Shown: positions 56,242 to 64,000 of the stretch, piece by piece
How the letters are laid out: each line of letters starts with the position of its first letter
Numbering within the stretch: position 1 is the first letter of the stretch
The notes under the pieces: generated by a model
The model's database searches: none
Seen by the model: the letters and a program-made list of their open reading frames with translations, nothing else
Told to the model about the DNA's origin: nothing
Assembly (NCBI RefSeq): GCF_040939455.1
Contig: NC_134109.1
Location: forward strand, 56,820,001 to 56,884,000
DNA: 64,000 nucleotides
Reading direction: 5' to 3'
DNA from: Microcebus murinus
Lineage: Eukaryota > Chordata > Mammalia > Primates > Cheirogaleidae
Translations under genes and position numbers: made by a program

Positions 56242-56393
56242 AAATAATGACATGGGTTGACAAATATAGAAAGACAAGCATAAACAGGAAAAATCATTTA
56301 AAATATATCAAAGTGTTAGATAATTACATGGGTTGCCAAGTATAGAAAGACAAGTAAAAACAGGAGAACCCCATCAAAATATATTAATTTAAA
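56242..56393 (+). repeat. 76-bp tandem duplication, two units
   Basis: ACATGGGTTGACAAATATAG (unit 1) and ACATGGGTTGCCAAGTATAG (unit 2) begin at 56250 and 56326. The two units continue in parallel through AGAAAGACAAG and an AAATATAT-type end, with perhaps 15% differences. Confidence 0.8.
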
Positions 56394-57479
56394 AATTAAT
56401 CAAAAAAGATTTTTAAGGCAAAGACTAAGGGAAGAAAATATCAGAGATGAAGGAAATTGAAAAATAAATATTCCTTTCCTACAGCTTTTGAAATTTCACA
56501 GCTATATATAGAATTATAAGATTTATACTACTCAAATCACTTAAATGTTTTAGATAAATTTAAAAAAGATAGGGGTGAGACCAACAAACACCTGCCCATC
56601 AGTGCAGGGATGATGACTGCCCTTCCTGGCCGGGTGCTCTGTCCACACCCCTCTCTCTCTTGTGGTTCTGAGCAGCCTAGCTGAGCTTGTCCTGATAGAG
56701 GGATCAGGCACTATCCACCATAAAGAACACCAAACTCCAGTGGGGAGTACCTAAAGGATCAGTATGTGACTTTATCCACAGATCCAGGCATTATCTTTTT
56801 TTAGCAGTCACGTCAATATGTTTCTATAAATACAGTTTTCTAGTTGATTTTCTCACTACGAAAACACTGACTTTCATTATTATAAGTAATTTCTTTCAAT
56901 TTCTCTCTATATATGAAATGCTATAAAGCTTATTCATGAATGAGCTCATAAAGACTACAGAAATGCACTGTAAAATCTAGAAGGAGAAGGAAAGAACAAG
57001 GACATGCACAGGAGAAAGGAGTCCTAGTCCAGCCTTATACCTTTGTGCTGTCTGAACCTAAAGTTCCACCCCAGATATGAAAGAGACAGCAGCCTTAGGG
57101 GGGCTGACACACACACTTTTCATGACCTGGAATTTTACACAAACATATGACTCTGTATAGTTCTTCTTTTTGTATGTTTGACACCCACTCCCTTAACTTT
57201 CACCAGAGTAAGGGACTTCTTTTCAGTGATCTAACAAGGGCATAGCTAAATTTCTGATAATGGTGAAAATAGTTACATGTAGAGATGTAGAAAATGGCTA
57301 CACAATTTTGTGTGTATGTGCATGGTGTGTGTGTATGTGTGTTGGAAGTGAAGTCAGTACTATTTGTACTAGAAAAGAAGAGAAAATAATATTATATATG
57401 AATAAACTGGAAATGGTCCATTTATGCCTCACACTGGCACCTCTAATGAGAGTGGGGAAAATACTTTAAAACTATTTTT
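56394..57479. other. Intergenic DNA, nothing recognised
   Basis: The 56575-56760 part has a GC-richer text (CTGCCCTTCCTGGCCGGGTG) that I could not place. A short TG-rich patch lies near 57310-57345. Confidence 0.4.
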
Positions 57480-57825
57480 ACTTAAAGATAAATAAGCATT
57501 TTTGAAAAAGGAACAACTAGAACTGCTAGATATGAAAAGTACAATAATTAAAATTAAAGACTGGATGACAGATTAACAGAACAGACACACATGGAGAATC
57601 AATGAACTAGGAGAGGCACCTGAAGAAATTATCCAGAATACATAGCAGAAAGACCAAGAGATAGAAAATAAAGGATGTTTAGAGACACAGGGAAGAGTGT
57701 GAAAAGGCCCAATATTTGTTTAATCAAAGTTTCTAAAGAAAAGAGAGTGAAAGGAGAGTCAATATTTGAAAAGAAAATAGCTCAGAGTTTTCTAGTAGGG
57801 ATGAAAATTACCGACCTACAACATT

Positions 57826-58495
57826 AGTTTTCTCATGCTATAAACAATTTTTAAAATTTTAGTAGTTTAAAGCAACACAAATTTGTCATCTCACAGTTAC
57901 TGTGGGTCAAGAATCTAGGCACAACTTGGCTATGTCCTTTGCTCAGGGTCTCATAAGGCAGCTCAAGTCAGGGTGCTGGCCAAGGCTGCGATCACATCCA
58001 AGGCTCAAGGTCCTTTTCCAGGCTCAGTGGTGTTGGCAGAATTTCTTTCCTTGCAGCTGTAAGTCATCTCCCTCCACCCACCATCCATATATATTTTTTT
58101 CCTTTAGCTGCTAGAATCTACCCTCAAGTCCTTTCCACATGACCCTCCCACTGGAGTTCATAGCGTGGTTGTTGCCTCTTTAAGGCAAGCAAGAAAATCT
58201 CCCTCACTCCAGATCTCTCCGTCAAGGAAGAGCCTGCTTTTAAAGTGCTTAGACCTGACTAAGTCAGGTCCACCTGGGATTATCTTCTTTTTGATTAACT
58301 AATGTCAACTGATTAGAAAGATTAATTAAATTTTCAAAATCTCCACATCTTTGTCATATAACATCACCTCACCACAGAGTAAAATCCCACCAGATTCACA
58401 AGTTGCTCCCACTGCCAAGAGGAGAGGATTATATAAGTCATATATACCAGAGGGCAGGAATCTGGGGGCCATCTCAGAATTTTGTTTACTACAGG
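57826..58495. repeat. Old interspersed repeat inserted in the L1
   Basis: AGCAACACAAATTTGTCATC, CAGTTACTGTGGGTCAAGAA, GGCTGCGATCACATCCAAGG, CCTCAAGTCCTTTCCACATG, and the end AATCTGGGGGCCATCTCAGAATTTTG. The L1 text breaks at its left edge and resumes at its right edge, so it is younger than the L1. It is a common mammalian element that I cannot name with certainty, possibly LTR-derived. Confidence 0.6.
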
Positions 58496-61163
58496 CATAT
58501 TCAAGAGTCCAAATAAATCTCATGAAAGATAAATAAAAATGAATCCACACACTTTGCAAAACTACAAATCTTTAATGGGAAAGAAAAGATATTGATAGTA
58601 GACACAGATTAAAAAGAGATTAATTTCAAAGAGGCAGCAATAAGACTAAGAGTTGACTTCTCTACAGCAACAATAGAAGCCAGAAAAGTGTTATGGTATA
58701 GTCAGTATACTGAAATAAATCCATTTCATCCTATAATTCTATGACTGGTAAAAATATATTTCAAAAATGAGAGTGAAATAAAGGCATTTTCAGGGAAACA
58801 AAACCCAAGAATGTTCTACCAGCAGAATCTTACTGAAGGAAATTCCACAGACAAAGAAAGTCACCCCAGATGAAAAACTAAGATGCAGGAAGAATGAACA
58901 AGAAAGAAAGCAGTAACTGTTTGAATAAATCTGAGCAAATGCCTTATAAATAATGAAAATATGTCTTATGGAGAAAAAAAGAATCAATCTACTTGTTGAT
59001 AGCATATAATTTATGAAACAAATTCTGTAAATATATTTTAAAGTTTAAGGAGTGTAAAGGTATTTATTACTTTTATAGTGTGATAAATTGTTTATGTCAT
59101 AATTTTAAGAAGAAGCACAGAAAGAAGAAAAATATTATCTACACTTTCTGAACTAGTAGAGGAAACAAAAAAAATGTTTATAGATACTTGTTCAATCTAA
59201 GAGAAGAGAAGAAAGGGGACAAAAATAAACTTAAAAATGCCAAGAAAAATAGGTCAGAAAAATAGATGATAGATTTAAAGCTAAGTAAATCAGTAATATT
59301 ATACTAAATATAACTGAGCTAAATAATCCAGTTAAAATGCAAATACTGTTACAATAAATGATAAAATCTAGATATATTTTGTGTTCAAGAGGTAGCTAAA
59401 GTCATATAACAACAGAGGGTTAAAAGTGAAGGAATAAAAAGGACAAGGCAGACCAACAGTAGTCAAAAGAAAGTAGATTTATTATATTATTAATATTTTA
59501 TTAATATTAATATAGATTTACATTAATATGAGACAAAGTAGACTATTTGGCAAAAAGCATTACTAAAGATAAACAGGGTCACTTCATAACAAGATAAAAT
59601 TATCATAAATATATAATTTTAAATATGCATATACTTAATGATAAATAAAAATAGCAGGAATTTTAAATGTATATCAGAGAATGAGAGAATATGCAGATAA
59701 AAAAATTAGTATGGATATAAGTGATTTCAACAATACATTAATAAGCATGACCTAATAGACATGTATGGAAAAATGCACTTCAGAATTATAAAACAATTAC
59801 AAATTCTTTCCAAATACACAAGGAACATTTAAAAACAAGTGATCATTTACTGAACAATAAAACAGGTGTGTAAAAATCTTAAAGAGTTGGTATATGTCAC
59901 CTTCATTCTTGGACAACAATGCAATTAGGCTAGAAATGAATAATAGTAAGTTAATCAGAAAGGTTCTACAGGTTTGAAGATTGAGGAATGCACATCTAAT
60001 AACTTGTGGTTTACAGATTACTGATGACAAAACTTTTAGAAGTGAAAATATTACATATCATGTTTTAAAATGAAGTTTACAGTGAAAGCAATCTTAGAAA
60101 TTTATAACCTTAAATATATATATAATAAAAGAAAAAAGAACGGAAAATAATGAGTTGATTATCTAAATAATCCTCAAAAAGTTAGAAAAGGAACAGCAAA
60201 GTAAATAAAAATGTAAAAGAAAGTACATAACAGAGAAAAGAGAGAAAAATAACAGATAAACAACTAAAAACATAAAAGAAAAACAAAGATGAAAGTTGAT
60301 TTTTGAAGCTGCTAATGAAATTGACAAACCTCTGATGAAATAAAATTTGTTTTAAAAAAAGTGGGGTGCAGGTAAAAAATAATGTAAGAAATAATTTTAT
60401 GTGAATAAATTTAAAAATTCATATAAGTACAAATTTCCAGAAAAACAAAGTAAAATGTTTGAAAATTTAAAAAACTGATTATTTCTTTAATGATTAAAAA
60501 AACCTAGAATAGTAATTAAAAATATGCCCATAAAATAAACTGTACATACACTTATATGATTTTTCTGAGTGTGACAAAAATCAAAGTACAAACTTTTCGC
60601 ATAAATTTCCCCAGTGAAAAGCAAGAACACTCTCTAACTCATTTTATGAAGCAAGTGTAAAGTTGATATCAATACCTGTCAAAGATAGCAAAAGAAATGA
60701 AAATTGCAGGTCAATCTCACTCACTGAAACAATTATCACATTCAAACAAACAAACATCATAAAATCGATTGAAATAATCCACTATGTTTACAGACTAAAG
60801 GAAAAAAATAATGTGATCCACTCAGTAGATACAGGAAAACTATCATTGCTTACAGATGATATGATTATCTATGTAACATGTCAAAAGTAACCCATAATAA
60901 ATTATTAAAATTAGTAGGTGAGTTTATTAAAGTTACTAGATACAGGGTCAATATAAAAAATCAATTGTATTTCTATATGCCAGAATCAAATAGAAAATAA
61001 AATTGGAATACAGTATAAAAATATTAAACACCTATGAATAAATTTAAGAAGTGCAAGACCTCTACATATAAAAATATTTTACAAAAATTTATTGAGAAAG
61101 ATTTTAAAAGACCAAATTAAATGGAGTTTTTCCATGGATTGGAAAAACTAGACATCATTTAAT

Positions 61164-61165
<2 letters not shown>

Positions 61166-61199
<34 letters not shown>
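61166..61199 (+). repeat. (TG)n microsatellite
   Basis: About 17 uninterrupted TG units inside the L1M block. Confidence 0.97.
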
Positions 61200-61201
<2 letters not shown>

Positions 61202-62700
61202 TACTTAATGCTGATTCTGAAATTTGTATGGATGAGTAAGTTTTAAAAAAGCCAAGATGCTCTTCAAGGTAAAAAATCTTGTTCTCCCACACATCAAGGC
61301 TTAGTGTACAGCTATGGTATTTAAGGTAATATGCTTTGGGCACTGGGGTAGATAAATAGACAAAGGATATTATTATAAAGCAGAGGTCAGAAGTAGACTC
61401 AAATGTATATCAACAATTACTATATGAGATCACATTGCATACCAGTGGGTAAAGGACAGATTTTACTATAAATTATTCAGGAACAATTGGTTATTCAATT
61501 AAGTTGGGGATGAGGGAAGAAGACAGTGGATCCCTTGCTCTTTCCCACTGCCCTAGGCATAGATAGAGAAAAAAGCATTCAATGTAGATTTAAAACCTAA
61601 AGTAAAAGGCAAAAGTACAAAACTTTTAGAAGAAAACATAAGAAAAACTTTTAAGACTTCAGGATAAAAACTTTTAACAACCCACAAAATGCCCAAACTG
61701 TAGGCAAAGAATTGATCAACTGCATTAAAGTAGACATTTTGTTCATCAAAAGACAGTGTAAAGAGAGTGAAAATACTAGACACAGACTGGGAAGAGACAT
61801 TTTCATTTAATGTAACTGACAAAAGACAAGTGTTTGAATTGTATAAAAAAAACCCTCCTTCCTCCTGCCCCTCCCCCAAATAATGAGAATGAAAAGGACA
61901 ACTCAATAAAAACTGGCAGAAGTCTTGACAGGTGCTTCACAAACAAGAAATAAACTCAAATGGTCAACAAATATATTGAAAAGTCTCAACCTAATTAGTA
62001 ATGAGGGAAATGTGAATTAAAAGCAAATAGAGATTTTGTTTTATTATAATATCAGCAAAATCCAAAGGTCTAACTACATCAAATGTTTGCAGAATATGTG
62101 GACTTTCTCCTCTCATTGCTGAATTTTGTAGGGCCAGTTTGGAAATAATTTTTTCTCTTTTAATAAAGTTGAAATGCAAATACTCCATGATGCAGAAATT
62201 CTGCTTCTAATATCTACTCACAGAAAATATGTGCATGAAGATGCAGATTGAAGGATATTCATAGGAAGACTTTATGGAACAGCCTCAAACTGGAAACAAC
62301 CATCAACAGTTCAATAGATAAATGAATTAAGGTATATTCACACAATGAAGCAGCAGTGAAAAGGAAAGAACTATAGCTTCATGCAAAACACAAACAGATC
62401 TCCAGAACACAGGAGCAAGCCATAGAGGAATATATTTAGTAAGTTTTCAATTCACACAATGTTCACAGGCAGGCAAAACTGATGTGTAATAAAATGCTAA
62501 AACTGTAAAGAGCCCAGAAGGATGTTATTACAAATGTCAGCGTAGTGTGGAACAAGGATGGAATGAGATTGGGGAGGGCATATGGGGACACCTGTATGAA
62601 GTGTTCTATTTCTTATCATGGATGGAAAGCATAAGGGTGATCTCTTGATTGAATCACATACCATACATAGTTAATATACCTCTGTAAATGGAAATGATGT

Positions 62701-63098
62701 TACTTTTATTCTAATTTAGAATTTCTCATTTCATGGAGATTTTGGAAAATAAGTAAGCAAGCCATTTAATTAAGTTAATCTCTAAAGTTGAGGGAGAAGG
62801 ATCAAGGCTCCATTATGAGTTTAAATGCATGACTGATGGTCTCTTTAGTCCTGAAGATTCTTTGCAAATAACTTATTTGTATTAATGCTTAGGTTTGTTC
62901 CATATGGATGTATTTTCTTAGTTGATTAACTAAGTTCAGTTAGTGTTACTGAATAGCCAGAGAAGTCCATAGAATGCAAAACTTGAGGGAGTGGTAAAGA
63001 ACTAGGACTAGAACCCAGTTTTCCTGAGAGTTTACCACGGTTTTTTAACATAACAAAAAACATTCCGGCAATGATTTCCAGCTTGATCAGAAAGTGTA

Positions 63099-63099
<1 letters not shown>
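62701..63099. other. Intergenic DNA, nothing recognised
   Basis: No feature seen. Confidence 0.4.

Positions 63100-63132
<33 letters not shown>
63100..63132 (+). repeat. (TG)n microsatellite
   Basis: About 16 uninterrupted TG units. Confidence 0.97.
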
Positions 63133-63135
<3 letters not shown>

Positions 63136-63284
63136 ACACATTCATAATCCATATATGCATGAGCGGTGTGAGATCAAGGGCCATATCTTTCTCATTATTG
63201 TATCCACAGAATCTAACAAAGGATCTGACACTTACTGGGAAAAATATGATTTTTGAATGATTGCAAATAAAATATGTATGTTTT

Positions 63285-63420
63285 TCACTCACACAAATAT
63301 GCATATGTAAGTATATATACATGTAAATATGTATAAGAATATATTGTATATATGCACACATACATATAAAAAACTCTGTATGGATACACTTATACATATA
63401 TACACACACACCTACAATGA
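63285..63420. repeat. TA/CA-rich low-complexity tract
   Basis: Degenerate repeats of ATACATATA, ATGTAA and CACACA units. The minus-strand frame of 132 residues through it is an artefact of low complexity. Confidence 0.75.
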
Positions 63421-63429
63421 AAGCATACA

Positions 63430-63640
63430 AATATAATAGCTAGTATTTTATTGAGTGCTTACTATATGCCACTGATTATGTTAAGTGCTTTACTTGCATT
63501 GACTTCTCTAGGCAAAGGACCCTAAGGCAGGTCCTGTTGTTATCCCATTCTGTAAATGAGGAAACTCATTGAGACAGAATTAAGATGTAAACCTAGTCAG
63601 TTTGCTTGAGAGCAATGTTCTTGATCACACTTATTATAAT
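63430..63640 (+). repeat. MIR SINE
   Basis: TAGCTAGTATTTTATTGAGTG, TATGTTAAGTGCTTTACTTG, ATCCCATTCTGTAAATGAGG and GAGAGCAATGTTCTTGATCA are MIR landmarks in plus orientation. Confidence 0.85.
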
Positions 63641-63664
63641 GATTTTAATACAATAATGAAGGCC

Positions 63665-63785
63665 AAAATATAGTGCAATTTAATTCAATTCACCAAACAT
63701 TTTTTGCATACTACTTTTGGTCAAGTACTGTTTAGTGCTCTAGGAATACAAAAACAAACAGAGACAGTCTTTTCCTGAGATTGGC
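63665..63785 (-). repeat. L2 3' end fragment, antisense
   Basis: AACATTTTTTGCATACTACT, GTACTGTTTAGTGCTCTAGG and AAAACAAACAGAGACAGTCT are the complement of the L2 tail. Confidence 0.65.
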
Positions 63786-64000
63786 CGCCATACATTCTTT
63801 TGGAGACTTCCCATCCCCCCATCATGAGCATGTTGGTTACAATATCTCACCCCTCCATTTTAGCCAAGGGATGGGCATTTGGTAAAGACCTATCCAACCA
63901 TAATATCCAGTCTCCTAGAACCAGCAACTGGCCCAGGAGTGAGCCATAGACCAGTGTGTGACCCATCAGGTTTTCTGGAGTTGATATATGGATGCTGGCA
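63786..64000. repeat. Possible old interspersed repeat at right edge
   Basis: CAAGGGATGGGCATTTGGTA and ACCTATCCAACCATAATAT resemble text at about 11650-11730 and a common mammalian repeat. It runs off the window. Confidence 0.35.

Larger units (their letters stand above)
57480..62700 (+). repeat. Long decayed L1M-type LINE
   Basis: Plus orientation. Order of landmarks: ORF1-end text (GATGACAGATTAACAGAACA), then after an inserted repeat CAGCAACAATAGAAGCCAGA and CAAAAATGAGAGTGAAATAA; ORF2 text (ATGAGACAAAGTAGACTATT; AATTAGGCTAGAAATGAATA); the polymerase trace CTTACAGATGATATGATTATCTATG near 60850; ATCAATTGTATTTCTATATG; and the 3' part AACTGGAAACAACCATCAAC, AAGGAAAGAACTATAGCTTC near 62290-62370. 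Stops and gaps are frequent. The frames here, including 75 residues at 60663-60890, are relics. Confidence 0.8.

Noticed and set aside
63032..63430. 132-residue minus-strand frame
   Set aside because: Made of TG/TA low-complexity repeats.
1..64000. CLEC14A, FOXA1 or other SSTR1 neighbours, tRNA genes, CRISPR arrays and bacterial features
   Set aside because: None of these could be read in the window. From memory the nearest genes lie tens of kilobases beyond what is shown here.

Overview
This is a 64 kb stretch of a mammalian nuclear genome, most likely from a strepsirrhine (lemur-type) primate. Two insertions point to that group. A dimeric Alu at about 9.92-10.27 kb has the lemur/galago-style right monomer, is in perfect 15-bp target-site duplications and has an A-tail in antisense. 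A 395-bp TTAA-flanked piggyBac-like MITE lies at about 34.54-34.94 kb; piggyBac elements are known from the mouse lemur lineage. The rest is AT-rich, gene-poor DNA full of decayed L1, L2, MIR, DNA-transposon and LTR copies. There are no operons, CRISPR arrays or other prokaryotic features.

I can support one protein-coding gene: SSTR1, the somatostatin receptor type 1. It is an intact, intronless reading frame of 390 codons on the minus strand (19112-20284) inside a CpG island of about 3 kb (roughly 18.55-21.65 kb). Its promoter and 5' UTR lie to the right (about 20.3-20.9 kb). A long 3' UTR probably runs left to a poly(A) signal near 16.66 kb. No second gene is visible on either side, which fits the gene-poor neighbourhood of SSTR1 in other mammals.

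Layout: 0-16 kb holds antisense L1, a Tigger-like transposon, a small MITE, L2 and MIR copies, the Alu, a (CT)n microsatellite born inside a MIR, an L1 3' end, and a poly(A)-tailed segment that may be a retrocopy. 16.6-21.7 kb is the SSTR1 locus. 21.7-34 kb is SSTR1 upstream DNA with L1/L2/MIR copies and three stretches that look regulatory: a nested palindrome holding a PBX-PREP type site (25.9 kb), a CpG-rich spot with splice-site-like sequences on both strands (29.5-29.9 kb), and a TTTGATCTG cluster (33.26-33.31 kb). 34-49 kb holds the piggyBac MITE, an MLT1-type LTR, two long L2 relics, a nested LINE relic and a 5S rRNA fragment. 49.4-51.7 kb is an L1 with a 5' inversion. 52-57 kb is mostly unique and includes a 76-bp tandem duplication. 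57.5-62.7 kb is a long, decayed L1M-type element. The right end holds TG microsatellites, MIR and L2.

The single gene and the surrounding noncoding DNA suggest a regulatory domain around one neuroendocrine receptor. I found no convincing new protein system. The noncoding candidates are inferences from the sequence alone.
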